A DNA stretch of 64,000 bases from HyVt-477 sp965224605. GTDB taxonomy: Bacteria > Pseudomonadota > Gammaproteobacteria > Thiotrichales > Thiotrichaceae. The stretch lies in assembly GCA_965224605.1 (NCBI GenBank), contig CBDCZP010000012.1, positions 1-64,000 on the forward strand. The letters are read 5' to 3'. Positions 42,464-51,665 of this stretch are shown piece after piece. Within the stretch, counting starts at the first letter, position 1; every line of letters begins with the position of its first letter. A program made the position numbers and the translations under genes. The notes under the pieces are model-generated. The model worked only from the letters and a program-made list of their open reading frames with translations, did no database searches and had not been told where the DNA came from.

Positions 42464-43522
42464 ATGTCTATATCCTTAAAAGAACTAGCGAATAAAACAC
42501 AGGCGACAATCCATGGCGATGAAGCAATGGTTATTCAAGGTATTGCGCCACCGGATAAGGCTGGCATAGGCGATCTATGCTTTATTTCTGATCATAAATG
42601 GTTGCCCTTATTAGATAAATGCAAGGCATCGGTTGTTGTTCTAAAGCCAGAGCATAAGGATAGATTTGCGGGAACTGTGTTACTTCATGATAACCCTTAT
42701 TATGTTTATGCTGTAGTCTCACGATATTTTTCACCCTATTTACTCGCGCCAAGAACTATTCATCCAACAGCTATTATCCATGAAACCGCAATTATAGGTG
42801 ATCATGTCAGTATCGCTGCTAATGTCGTGATTGAACAAAATGTAGCTATAAACAATCATTGCATCATCGGTGCTGGAACGATAATTGCTAGTGACACCAC
42901 ATTGGGTGAATCGTGTCATCTACGTGCCAATGTGACTATTCATGCGCATACTAAAATCGGCCAACGTTGTATGGTGCATTCAGGTGTAGTCATCGGAGAT
43001 GATGGCTTTGGCTTTGCTCCTCATCATGATCAATGGGAGCGCATAGAGCAGATGGGAAACGTTTGTATTGGTGATGATGTGGAAATTGGCGCAAACTCAA
43101 CGATTGATCGTGCAGCTATTGATTCCACCGTTATCGCTAATGGTGTGAAGATAGATAACCTTGTACAAATTGGTCATAATGTAAAAATCGGTGAAAATTC
43201 GATTATTGTCGCTTGTTGCGGTATCGGTGGTAGCACAACGATCGGTAAAAACTGTAAAATAGGGGGTGCTGTTGGCATGGCAGGGCATCTTGAAATAGCG
43301 GATGGGGTAAGTGTTACTGGAATGAGTCAAATTACTAGTTCTCTTACCAAGCCGGGTGCTTCATACTCGTCGGGTACGGGTACGACAGAAACCGGATTAT
43401 GGCGACGAAATATTGTGCGATTTAAACAATTAAATGAAATGGCACGAACAATAAAGAATCTGGAAAAAACAATTAAACAATTAAGTATGAATATAGATAA
43501 GAATCATGGGAGTGATAGTTAA
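42464..43522 (+). CDS. lpxD: UDP-3-O-acylglucosamine N-acyltransferase
   Basis: Third step of lipid A synthesis, adding the N-linked acyl chain. 352 aa: N-terminal uridine-binding domain, then a left-handed beta helix of hexapeptide repeats (about 105-290; IGDHVSIAANVVIEQN and similar), catalytic His in LVQIGHNVKIGENS. A C-terminal helix (LNEMARTIKNLEKTI) closes the trimer. Ends two bases before the preferred fabZ start. Confidence 0.96.
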   Translation: MSISLKELANKTQATIHGDEAMVIQGIAPPDKAGIGDLCFISDHKWLPLLDKCKASVVVLKPEHKDRFAGTVLLHDNPYYVYAVVSRYFSPYLLAPRTIHPTAIIHETAIIGDHVSIAANVVIEQNVAINNHCIIGAGTIIASDTTLGESCHLRANVTIHAHTKIGQRCMVHSGVVIGDDGFGFAPHHDQWERIEQMGNVCIGDDVEIGANSTIDRAAIDSTVIANGVKIDNLVQIGHNVKIGENSIIVACCGIGGSTTIGKNCKIGGAVGMAGHLEIADGVSVTGMSQITSSLTKPGASYSSGTGTTETGLWRRNIVRFKQLNEMARTIKNLEKTIKQLSMNIDKNHGSDS

Positions 43523-43523
43523 T

Positions 43524-43973
43524 ATGTCAGGAGTTATGGAAGTAGAGGAGATTAAAAAATTTCTCGCTCATCGTTATCCTTTTTTACTAGTAGACCGCGT
43601 GTTGGAAGTCGAAGCTGGAAAAACTATCAGGTGTATTAAAAATGTCACTATCAATGAGCCTCACTTTAATGGCCATTTCCCGAATGCTCCCATTATGCCG
43701 GGTGTTTTAATCATTGAGGCACTTGCGCAAGCTACCGGTTTGTTAGGCTTTAAAACCATGGGTAAAGAGCCCCAAGATAACATGCTCTACATCTTAGCAG
43801 GTGTTGATAAAGTAAAGTTTCGCAAACAGGTTGTACCGGGGGATCAATTAGAACTACGTGCCGAGTTAGTAAAGCAAAAAGGGAAAATCTGGAAATTTTC
43901 TACCGAAGCGTCAGTGGACGGTAAAAGAGTGGCAAATGCTGATATAACCTGTGTGGTCACAGAGCAAGGCTAA
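43524..43973 (+). CDS. fabZ: (3R)-hydroxyacyl-ACP dehydratase
   Basis: Dehydrates hydroxyacyl-ACP in fatty acid synthesis, competing with LpxA/LpxD for substrate. About 149 aa from ATG 43524, which directly precedes the conserved EIKKFLAHRYPFLLVDRV; the frame is open from 43506 inside lpxD. Active-site His in HFNGHFPNAPIMPGV and Glu in VLIIEALAQATGL are present. Confidence 0.96.
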   Translation: MSGVMEVEEIKKFLAHRYPFLLVDRVLEVEAGKTIRCIKNVTINEPHFNGHFPNAPIMPGVLIIEALAQATGLLGFKTMGKEPQDNMLYILAGVDKVKFRKQVVPGDQLELRAELVKQKGKIWKFSTEASVDGKRVANADITCVVTEQG

Positions 43974-44024
43974 AATTTGAAAGCAATACAAAGCAACTCA
44001 AGAGTATATAGGTTAATAAACTAA

Positions 44025-44795
44025 GTGATCCATCCAACTGCTGTTATTGATCCTTCTGCGGAACTGGCAGATGATGTGGAAATATCACCCTATGTGGTGA
44101 TCGGTGCGAATGTTTCGATTGGCTCAGGCACATGGATAGGTCCGCATACAGTGATTCAAGGGCCAACAACTATTGGCTGTGATAATAAGATTTATCAGTT
44201 TTCCTCAATCGGAGAAGTCCCTCAAGATAAAAAATATAACAATGAGGATACTCGGCTGATTATAGGTGATCGTAATGTTATCAGAGAGTTTTGTACGTTT
44301 AACCGAGGCACGTCGCAAGATATTGGCAAAACAGTACTGGGTAATGATAACTGGATCATGGCTTATGTACATTTGGCGCATGATTGTATCGTAGGCGATC
44401 ATACTATTTTTGCTAACGGTACTACCCTAGCAGGCCATGTAACGATTGAAGATCACGTTATTCTAGGTGGCTTTTCACTCATTCATCAATTTTGCAATAT
44501 TGGTAAATATGCATTTACCGGTATGGGAACTTCCGTAGGTAAAGATATTCCTCCCTATGTTATGGCAATGGGCGCACCTGCTATTCCGCGTGGTATTAAC
44601 AGAGAAGGTCTAAAACGGCATCAATTTTCAAAGGAAAATATTAGCCGTATTAAAGAAGCCTATCGTATTTTGTACCGCTCAGAACTGGCATTCAAAGACG
44701 CAGTAGCTAAACTCAAGCAAGAATATAGTGATTTTGATGAGATTAAAGAGTTAATAAATTTTTGCGATGAGAGCCAGCGTGGGATTATTCGGTGA
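44025..44795 (+). CDS. lpxA: UDP-N-acetylglucosamine acyltransferase
   Basis: First step of lipid A synthesis. 256 aa, left-handed beta helix then a helical C-terminal domain (NREGLKRHQFSKENISRIKE). Catalytic His in MAYVHLAHDCIVGDHTIFAN. Starts with GTG at 44025, giving MIHPTAVIDPSAELADD, the family start. The final TGA overlaps the lpxB GTG. Confidence 0.97.
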   Translation: MIHPTAVIDPSAELADDVEISPYVVIGANVSIGSGTWIGPHTVIQGPTTIGCDNKIYQFSSIGEVPQDKKYNNEDTRLIIGDRNVIREFCTFNRGTSQDIGKTVLGNDNWIMAYVHLAHDCIVGDHTIFANGTTLAGHVTIEDHVILGGFSLIHQFCNIGKYAFTGMGTSVGKDIPPYVMAMGAPAIPRGINREGLKRHQFSKENISRIKEAYRILYRSELAFKDAVAKLKQEYSDFDEIKELINFCDESQRGIIR

Positions 44796-45943
44796 TCAAA
44801 CACATTGCTATTATAGCGGGTGAAACATCCGGAGATATTTTGGGCAGTCGACTCATTGCTTCTCTTAAAAAACTGAATCCTGATATGAAGTTTGAGGGTA
44901 TTGGTGGTAAGGAGATGGAAGCTCAGGGTTGCGACTGTTTATACCCTATGGAAAAGCTGGCGGTAATGGGTTTTACCGAAGTGATAAAACGTTTGCCTGA
45001 ATTGTTAGGTATTCGGCGTAATCTGATAAAACGTTGGTTAAAGTCTAAACCCGATCTGGTTATCGGAATAGACGCTCCAGACTTTAATCTTAAGCTGGAA
45101 GCAAAGCTACACAAGGCCGGTATCAAGGTTGCACATTATGTAAGCCCTTCTGTCTGGGCGTGGCGATCAAAGCGTGTCAAAAAGATGCACGGCAATCTGG
45201 ACTTGATGCTGACACTCTTTCCTTTTGAGGCAGATTTCTATCATCGCCATGACATCCCGGTAGCCTTTGTAGGGCATCCTTTAGCTGACGAAATTCCACT
45301 CATTAGTGATCAGCAACCCGCACGTAAAGCACTAGGACTACGTGCTCATAGCAAGATTCTTGCGGTTTTACCAGGTAGTCGTGCTTCAGAAATTAAGTAC
45401 CTTGCCGGTGACTTTATCCAGACGGCACAGCAACTTCAGTTAGAAAATCCTGATTTAGTGTGTCTAGCTCCGATGGTGAATGAAAAGTTAGCATCCAAGT
45501 TTACCCAGCTTTGCAATGATGTAGCCCCTGACCTCGATATTACAATAGTTCGTGGAGAATCAAGGCAGGTAATGGCGGCGGCAGATGTTATCTTGTTGGC
45601 TTCAGGTACTGCTGTATTAGAAGGTATGTTTGTTGGCAGACCCATGGTGGCTGCCGGGAAGTTATCACCCGTTACGGTCTGGCTGATTCGTAAATTTGGC
45701 TCATTAAATGTTACCTACTATACTTTACCCAATAATCTGGCAAATGATGAACTTGTACCTGAGTTTATCCAGGAAGATGTCAGTGTTTATAATCTTGTGG
45801 TAGCGGTGAAGCAGATGCTCAATTTAGACACTGAGAAGCGGAAACACTTGTTACAGCAATTTAATACATTACATCGACAGCTACGTAAGAATGCCAGTGA
45901 TACGGCTGCCAGAACTCTCGTAGAAAAATTCAATCTAAACTAG
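44792..45943 (+). CDS. lpxB: Lipid-A-disaccharide synthase
   Basis: GT-B glycosyltransferase (family GT19) joining UDP-diacylglucosamine and lipid X. 383 aa. AGETSGDILGSRLIASLK at the N-terminus, YVSPSVWAWRSKRVKKM, FVGHPLADEIP and LPGSRASEIKYL are hallmark motifs. GTG start overlapping lpxA by 4 bases. rnhB, which often follows, is replaced by a lipoprotein gene and dcd. Confidence 0.97.
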   Translation: MIKHIAIIAGETSGDILGSRLIASLKKLNPDMKFEGIGGKEMEAQGCDCLYPMEKLAVMGFTEVIKRLPELLGIRRNLIKRWLKSKPDLVIGIDAPDFNLKLEAKLHKAGIKVAHYVSPSVWAWRSKRVKKMHGNLDLMLTLFPFEADFYHRHDIPVAFVGHPLADEIPLISDQQPARKALGLRAHSKILAVLPGSRASEIKYLAGDFIQTAQQLQLENPDLVCLAPMVNEKLASKFTQLCNDVAPDLDITIVRGESRQVMAAADVILLASGTAVLEGMFVGRPMVAAGKLSPVTVWLIRKFGSLNVTYYTLPNNLANDELVPEFIQEDVSVYNLVVAVKQMLNLDTEKRKHLLQQFNTLHRQLRKNASDTAARTLVEKFNLN

Positions 45944-45999
45944 ACAACTAGACCAGAACAAGTAGATCGTCCTAATAACGCAATAGAATAGAGTTTTTT

Positions 46000-46440
46000 A
46001 TGAAAAAAATAGTATTGTTTATAACCATGTTGTTAGCTTTAACCTCATGTTCGAATGGTATAAAAGGTATTGCTGAGCCTCCACAAATCAGTGTTTATAG
46101 TGTGCGTATGGGACAGCTATCCTTTACTGAGGGTAATGTGATTATTGCGCTACGGGTAAAAAACCCAAACGCGTTCAGTATCCCATTACGCGGTTTAGAC
46201 TATGGCTTATCCTTAAATAATGTAAAAGTAGCAGAAGGCACAGTACAAAAAAATCTAACCATCACCTCACGCGAAGATAGAATTGTAGAGATTCCTGTCA
46301 CCTTTAAATTGGCAAATCTGCTGCAAGCGGTACCCGATTTAATTAGAACACGTAAATTCACTTATGACTTAAGTGGCAATACTCATTTCCCACTTTTAAA
46401 TATTCCCTTCAAGCGTGTTGGCAGGGTAGGGACTTATTAA
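46000..46440 (+). CDS. LEA14/WHy-domain lipoprotein
   Basis: 146-aa predicted lipoprotein. Signal with lipobox ALTSCSNG (Cys about residue 17), then a LEA_2/WHy-type immunoglobulin-like domain: ISVYSVRMGQLSFTEGNVII, the conserved LRVKNPNAFSIPLRGLDYGL segment and IPVTFKLANLLQAV. Such proteins occur in many Gram-negative bacteria with unclear function, possibly stress or envelope-related. Its stop overlaps the dcd start by one base. Confidence 0.8.
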   Translation: MKKIVLFITMLLALTSCSNGIKGIAEPPQISVYSVRMGQLSFTEGNVIIALRVKNPNAFSIPLRGLDYGLSLNNVKVAEGTVQKNLTITSREDRIVEIPVTFKLANLLQAVPDLIRTRKFTYDLSGNTHFPLLNIPFKRVGRVGTY

Positions 46441-47006
46441 TGAGCATTAAATCGGATGCATGGATCAGGCGCATGGCGGCACAACAGAACATGATAGAAC
46501 CCTTTGAACCCGGTCAGGTTCGTCATAAGGACAATGAAAAAATCGTTTCATACGGCACATCAAGCTATGGTTATGACGTGCGCTGTGCAGATGAGTTTAA
46601 AATCTTCACCAACATCAATTCTGTTACTGTAGATCCAAAGGCTTTTGATGAAGATAGCTTTGTAGATATACAATCAGATGTGTGCATTATTCCTCCTAAC
46701 TCTTTTGCTTTAGCGCGTACCGTGGAGTTTTTCAAAATACCCAGAAGTGTGTTAACGATATGTTTGGGTAAGTCTACCTATGCGCGTTGCGGTATTATTG
46801 TTAATGTAACGCCTTTGGAACCGGAGTGGGAAGGGCATGTCACTCTTGAGTTTTCAAACACGACTCCTTTACCCGCCAAAATTTATGCGAATGAAGGTGT
46901 GGCACAAATGTTGTTTTTTGAGTCAGATGAAGTGTGTGAAACCTCTTATCGTGATAGAGGTGGTAAATATCAGGGTCAACAGGGTGTTACACTACCTAAA
47001 GCCTGA
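46440..47006 (+). CDS. dcd: dCTP deaminase
   Basis: Deaminates dCTP to dUTP for thymidylate synthesis. 188 aa, the usual length. SYGTSSYGYDVRCADEFKIF, the KSTYARCGIIVNVTPLEPEW active-site block with the catalytic Glu, and a C-terminal GKYQGQQGVTLPKA are present. One-base overlap with the preceding lipoprotein gene. Confidence 0.96.
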   Translation: MSIKSDAWIRRMAAQQNMIEPFEPGQVRHKDNEKIVSYGTSSYGYDVRCADEFKIFTNINSVTVDPKAFDEDSFVDIQSDVCIIPPNSFALARTVEFFKIPRSVLTICLGKSTYARCGIIVNVTPLEPEWEGHVTLEFSNTTPLPAKIYANEGVAQMLFFESDEVCETSYRDRGGKYQGQQGVTLPKA

Positions 47007-47126
47007 GTGTATGCCCCTTATGTCCTTATTAAATAATTACTTGTTATCGAGACCTTTGCTGATTAGTCCGTCATATCTTCCATGCAAAGATCTCGTTATC
47101 ATAAAATATCCAACCAGGAGTATTCT

Positions 47127-47510
47127 ATGAATTCAGAAAAAGTCATATTCGCTTTTTTTATCGTTTTCGCCATGACCTTAAACTTCGGTTTTTTTATTGG
47201 TGGAATGGATGAAGTTTCTCATCATAGTGAATATGAATTATTTGCCGCTATTATCGTTAACCTGATAGCCACAGTGCTCAAGTTTGGCGATAGGACACAT
47301 TTGGGTGCTGTGTTTCTGGCAACAAGTCTAGTTGCAGTCATTCAACTGTTAGCTGCCGCTATTATTTGGGGATTAAGTGAACATGTCTTCGATACAGTAG
47401 GTGGTGGAGATTGGTTACCTATTGTTGTTTCACTCTCTGGTGGTGCATTAATGGCGAATATCATTTCAATTATTTTATTAGTGGCTGAAACCTTAAGTGT
47501 AAGGCGCTAG
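47127..47510 (+). CDS. Small membrane protein adjoining potassium channel (DUF6394-like)
   Basis: 127 aa from ATG 47127, preceded by GGAGTATTCT; the frame is open from 47082, without conservation. Four hydrophobic segments (VIFAFFIVFAMTLNFGFFIG; FAAIIVNLIATVLKF; LATSLVAVIQLLAAAIIW; LMANIISIILLVAETL). I recall similar proteins, probably DUF6394, next to TrkA-domain potassium channels, as here (34 bases before the channel gene). It may be an accessory subunit; that is inference. Confidence 0.7.
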   Translation: MNSEKVIFAFFIVFAMTLNFGFFIGGMDEVSHHSEYELFAAIIVNLIATVLKFGDRTHLGAVFLATSLVAVIQLLAAAIIWGLSEHVFDTVGGGDWLPIVVSLSGGALMANIISIILLVAETLSVRR

Positions 47511-47543
47511 TTTTGGGCGCTACCCGTTCAAGACTGAAATAAT

Positions 47544-49415
47544 ATGCCCAGTATTATATACATCCTGCTTAGGCGATTGCGTTCCCCCTTGATCGCACTT
47601 ATCGCTGTATATGGTATTTTTATTGTGGGCTTTGTCATTATTCCCGGTAAAGATAGTAGTACGGGGATGTCTTTTTTTGACGCTTTCTACTTCGTCAGTT
47701 ATACCGGCACAACGATTGGTTTTGGTGAACTGAATGGTGAGTTCAATGGCGCGCAACGAGCCTGGACATTACTTGCGATATACACCACCGTTATTACCTG
47801 GTTATACGGTATTGGTTCGTTATTTACCATACTACAAGACCCTGCATTCAAACGCCTGTTGAAACACAGTAAGTTTGCACGCAAAGTACACGAATTACGT
47901 GAACCCTATTATATTATTTGTGGCTATGGTGATACTGGCAGCCAGCTGGTGCAGGCATTGTCATCAGAGAACATTCGTTCGATTGTTATCGATAACGACG
48001 AGCAAATGATCAATGAGTTAGAAGTTGCAGATCTGCAAGTTCCAAGCTTGGGGGTGGCTGCGGATGCTTCTCGTTCAGAGGTGCTGCTTGATGCCGGTAT
48101 AAAACGTGAATGGTGTAAAGGCGTAGTCGCTTTGGCGACAGATGAATCCACTAATTTATCGGTTGCTATTACCGTGCAGCTGTTAAATCCAAAAGCCCGA
48201 TTTATCGCGCGTGCAGACAGTCTTGAGATGCAAAACAACATACTTTCTTTTGGTGCAAATGAGGTTATTAATCCATTTGAAACTTTTGCAGACTCGCTTG
48301 CATTACTGATTAAATCACCCTCATTGTATATCCTTTTCGAATGGCTTTCTGGTGTTCCTGGAGAGTCTCTGGTTGATCCGTTCTTTATCAAGAAAGGCCA
48401 TTGGATTTTGTGTGGCTACGGTCGTTTTGGTAAAGCGGTATACAACCATCTTAGTGAAATAGGTGTACCTTTGCGCATTATCGAATCAGATAGCAGCAAA
48501 AGAGATGTACCATCAGGTACTATTCATGGTAGGCCTACTGAAGCCGTTAGCTTGAAGAAAGCTAATATTGAAGAAGCTGTGGGCATTATCGCGGGTACTG
48601 ATAATGATCCTGATAACCTATCCACATTAATGACTGCCCTTGAGCTTAATCCCACCCTGTTTTCTGTTGCCAGGCAAAGTCAACATCAGAATGATGCGAT
48701 CTTCAAGGCAGCAGAACTTGATCTCGTCATGCAGCGTGGTGAAGCCGTAGCGCATAAAATATTTGCATTGATTCGAACACCTTTATTAGGTGATTTTTTA
48801 CGTATCGCCATTCGTTTTAAAGACCACAAAGCAAACATGCTGGTCAGTAGAATTATAGGGGTGGTCAACGATGAGATTCCCAAACTGTGGGAATTTGTTA
48901 TTTGCGAAGAAACCACCCCTGCGCTACATGACAAAGTAGCAAACGGTCGAGTGATAATATCTGATTTATTGCTGGACCCCCGTAATCGAGAACGAAGTCT
49001 TGCAGCCTTACCCCTGTTTTTAAAACGGGGTAAGGGGAACGTCATGTTGCCTGAAGACGATCGCGTATTACAGGTAGGTGACAGAATATTAATGTGTGGA
49101 TCAGAGAACTCTGAAGGTCTAATGCAATGGACTACAAAGAACGCTAATGTTCTTGGTTATGTATTAACAGGTCAAACAGAATCAAGTAGCTATGTATTAC
49201 AATGGTTATATAGGTATTACACTAAATCAAAGACACGACTTCAGAAAAATAAAAAACTAAGAACAGACAAGGATGACGATGTTAATAAGGTTGATGCTGA
49301 GACTGAAGGTCAAATAGAGTCTGCCGATGATCTGGAAACAAACCTTTCTGAGCGCAGTGAGGAAAGGGTGGAACGAGAACCCACAGACAAACCCACAGAC
49401 AAACCGACAGAATAA
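47544..49415 (+). CDS. Potassium channel with two RCK/TrkA domains
   Basis: 623-aa two-helix K+ channel. The first 100 residues hold M1, a pore loop with filter TTIGFGEL and M2. Two successive Rossmann-type RCK (TrkA-N) domains follow: YYIICGYGDTGSQLVQAL (about 113-130) and HWILCGYGRFGKAVYNHL (about 285-302), with TrkA-C-like parts at about 480-530. The last 60 residues are highly charged and end in a short repeat PTDKPTDKPTE. Ligand gating by nucleotides or ions through the RCK ring is expected from the family. Confidence 0.88.
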   Translation: MPSIIYILLRRLRSPLIALIAVYGIFIVGFVIIPGKDSSTGMSFFDAFYFVSYTGTTIGFGELNGEFNGAQRAWTLLAIYTTVITWLYGIGSLFTILQDPAFKRLLKHSKFARKVHELREPYYIICGYGDTGSQLVQALSSENIRSIVIDNDEQMINELEVADLQVPSLGVAADASRSEVLLDAGIKREWCKGVVALATDESTNLSVAITVQLLNPKARFIARADSLEMQNNILSFGANEVINPFETFADSLALLIKSPSLYILFEWLSGVPGESLVDPFFIKKGHWILCGYGRFGKAVYNHLSEIGVPLRIIESDSSKRDVPSGTIHGRPTEAVSLKKANIEEAVGIIAGTDNDPDNLSTLMTALELNPTLFSVARQSQHQNDAIFKAAELDLVMQRGEAVAHKIFALIRTPLLGDFLRIAIRFKDHKANMLVSRIIGVVNDEIPKLWEFVICEETTPALHDKVANGRVIISDLLLDPRNRERSLAALPLFLKRGKGNVMLPEDDRVLQVGDRILMCGSENSEGLMQWTTKNANVLGYVLTGQTESSSYVLQWLYRYYTKSKTRLQKNKKLRTDKDDDVNKVDAETEGQIESADDLETNLSERSEERVEREPTDKPTDKPTE

Positions 49416-49425
49416 GCGGGATAAA

Positions 49426-50436
49426 ATGATAAGAACACTGCTACTGACATTTTCACTCTTAGGACTTGTTTTTAGCGGCAAACAGCTTCTAGGCTACTGG
49501 GATTACGATTCTCAGTTGGCCAATGTCAAAGACTTGCTGTATTCACAAGTCTCACCTGAGCAGTTAAGTACGCTAGTTGGAAAGGCTATCAATGAAGACA
49601 GGCTTGAAGATGCTAAAACCTATTTAGCCGTTGGTAAGCGCTACCAATATCCATTGCATTATGATTATTACTATCAATATATTAACGAACGCGATACTCA
49701 ATTGCGTAGAGTGAAAAAAAACATTAGTAATTTTTCCACTGGGTTTGTGACAGGTAAAGGGGTAGATGCCTCAGGTATTACAGGTGCAATGACGGCTGAT
49801 TTTACAGTCATCGGAGATGTCCGCGATTTATATCAACAATATCAGCTTCATAACGAGGGAGAAGCAGTGAACCAGCTCATTGTTGGTCTGGCTGGAGTGG
49901 GAATAGGGCTCACTGCTGTTACTTACGGTTCAGCAGGCACTGCATCGGTAGCAAAAGTGGGCACATCCACATTAAAAATAGCGGCTAAAACAGGTAGATT
50001 GACAAAAAAATTCAGTTCAGAGTTAGTCAGAGTGTCTAGTAAAATTTTTGATTGGAAGTTGTTCAAGCAATCCATCAAACAATCCAGTCATTTCTCAGAT
50101 ATTCCCAGAATAGCCAAGAAATCATTCCATCCTTCAGCTCTTAGGCCGCTACAAAAAATGGCGAAGAATATTGATAACATCCGCATAAATACTTCTTTGC
50201 CAGATGCTTTGCACATGCTTCGTTATGTTGAGAACAGTCATGATCTTCGTCGATTGGAGAAATTTACTGTAAAGCACAAACATCTCTCAAAAGGCTTACT
50301 CAGCTTGTTGGGAAGAGGGGCTTTACGCAGCGTAAGGATATTAAGAAAAACGACCGGATTCCTGATGTCATTGATGGGGACGGTAGTATCAGCAATTTTC
50401 AGCTTTCTGTTTTTATTCTCTTACCGAAAACATTAA
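49426..50436 (+). CDS. Unknown membrane protein following the potassium channel
   Basis: About 336 aa from ATG 49426, 10 bases after the channel stop with a GCGGG purine stretch before it. N-terminal hydrophobic segment (LLLTFSLLGLVFSG), a central Gly/Ala-rich stretch (NQLIVGLAGVGIGLTAVTYG) that could span the membrane, many basic residues, and a C-terminal helix (FLMSLMGTVVSAIFSFLFLF). No family recognised. Co-transcription with the channel suggests a linked role. Confidence 0.65.
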   Translation: MIRTLLLTFSLLGLVFSGKQLLGYWDYDSQLANVKDLLYSQVSPEQLSTLVGKAINEDRLEDAKTYLAVGKRYQYPLHYDYYYQYINERDTQLRRVKKNISNFSTGFVTGKGVDASGITGAMTADFTVIGDVRDLYQQYQLHNEGEAVNQLIVGLAGVGIGLTAVTYGSAGTASVAKVGTSTLKIAAKTGRLTKKFSSELVRVSSKIFDWKLFKQSIKQSSHFSDIPRIAKKSFHPSALRPLQKMAKNIDNIRINTSLPDALHMLRYVENSHDLRRLEKFTVKHKHLSKGLLSLLGRGALRSVRILRKTTGFLMSLMGTVVSAIFSFLFLFSYRKH

Positions 50437-50478
50437 AAAAACAGCTAGATAGTTTTAATAACAAATTACATTGTTCCG

Positions 50479-50534
50479 TACCCTTCGACAAGCTCAGGGT
50501 GCTGCTATGCGTGCCCTGAGCTTGTCGAAGGGTA
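50479..50534. repeat. Perfect 21-bp inverted repeat
   Basis: Arms at 50479-50499 and 50514-50534 are perfect complements. The left contains CCCTTCGACAAGCTCAGGG and the right CCCTGAGCTTGTCGAAGGG, with a 14-base spacer. This motif is a very widespread intergenic repeat type in bacteria. It lies in the 309-base gap between convergent genes and could act as a terminator or REP-like element. Confidence 0.85.
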
Positions 50535-50621
50535 GGAAAATGGCACTTATAGTATTTGAACAAAGCAACATTCTTAATTCATCAGGGCTGTTCAATACTG
50601 GAAAGCTGTACATGAAATAGA

Positions 50622-50653
50622 CAAAACCCCCTCTTACTTAAGCAGGGGGTTGT
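50622..50653 (-). terminator. Intrinsic terminator of bamD
   Basis: CAAAACCCCCT and AGGGGGTTGT pair across a 11-base loop. Read on the minus strand the stem is followed by GTTTTGTC, placing it downstream of bamD. Confidence 0.7.
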
Positions 50654-50745
50654 AAAAGGTGGCACATCCTCCAAAGGCGAGAGAGAGTTTATTTCTCTAG
50701 CCCTGTTAATTATACCTTTAGACTGATGGGTAATCAGGTGATCTT

Positions 50746-51537
50746 TTACTTGAATTTGGCGGCTTCGGCAGGGAAGTTTAACTGTAATACTCGCCGCGTC
50801 GCCGCAGCTAATTGTGGTTTACCCAGTGCGTTACTAGCTTTGATCTTCACTTTCAACGCATCAACAACAGCAGGTGAACCCTGATAGTGCTTGATGGTGT
50901 ATTCAGCACGATTGAACGCGGCTACATAGGCATTTCTACGCATATAATATTTAGCTACATTGACTTCAGAGGTAGCCAGAGAGTTACGTAAATGCTGCAA
51001 ACGCTGTTGTGCATCAGGTGTATATTTACTGGAAGGGTAGCGATTGATTAGCTGTGAGAAATCATGAAAAGATTCTTTTTGCCGAACATTATCCAAATCA
51101 GCAAAACTACGTGGGAATACTTTATCAACGATGCTCTTGCCTCGGTTGAAGTTGATTAGACCCCGTAGATAGAGTGCGTAATCCATAATAGGGCTACGTG
51201 GATACATACGCTTGAAACGATCAATAGTATCTAGAGCTGTATCCTCTTCTTCAGCTTTGTAGTAAGCGAAAGCCGTTTCCAACAAGCTTTGTTGAGCGAA
51301 TCTGCCAAGAGGATATCGTGCTTCTAATGTTTCGTAATGCTTAATGGCATCTTCATAGTCCCCAGACTTTGTTGCGGAACGTGCTTTTGCTAATAACTGG
51401 CTGGCAGATTGTCCATCGGCTGATGTACCAGCCTCATCCGATTCTTGGGAGAAACGAGGCATAGAGCATGCGCTGGTTAACATGAGTGTAAAGAGCATGA
51501 GAAGCCACGATTTTACGTTTTTATTGTTTGTCATCAT
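50746..51537 (-). CDS. bamD: Outer membrane assembly lipoprotein BamD
   Basis: Essential lipoprotein of the BAM complex. 263 aa: lipobox LTSACSMP (Cys about 24), then TPR repeats (AKSGDYEDAIKHYETLEARY; QQSLLETAFAYYKAEEEDTA; FSQLINRYPSSKYTPDA; AYVAAFNRAEYTIKHY). Length and domain match the family. Works with the BamA encoded at 39250. Confidence 0.95.
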   Translation of the reverse strand: MMTNNKNVKSWLLMLFTLMLTSACSMPRFSQESDEAGTSADGQSASQLLAKARSATKSGDYEDAIKHYETLEARYPLGRFAQQSLLETAFAYYKAEEEDTALDTIDRFKRMYPRSPIMDYALYLRGLINFNRGKSIVDKVFPRSFADLDNVRQKESFHDFSQLINRYPSSKYTPDAQQRLQHLRNSLATSEVNVAKYYMRRNAYVAAFNRAEYTIKHYQGSPAVVDALKVKIKASNALGKPQLAAATRRVLQLNFPAEAAKFK

Positions 51538-51665
51538 TTTATGTTGTGAATTATATAGTTCAGAATAGTGTTAGATTTTTTGTGTGAGTTAATAACTGCG
51601 GGTAAGTATAACTGATTATTAGAAGTTCCCAAACAAGCCAGACTGCGAAAAGTAGCAGGATTTCC

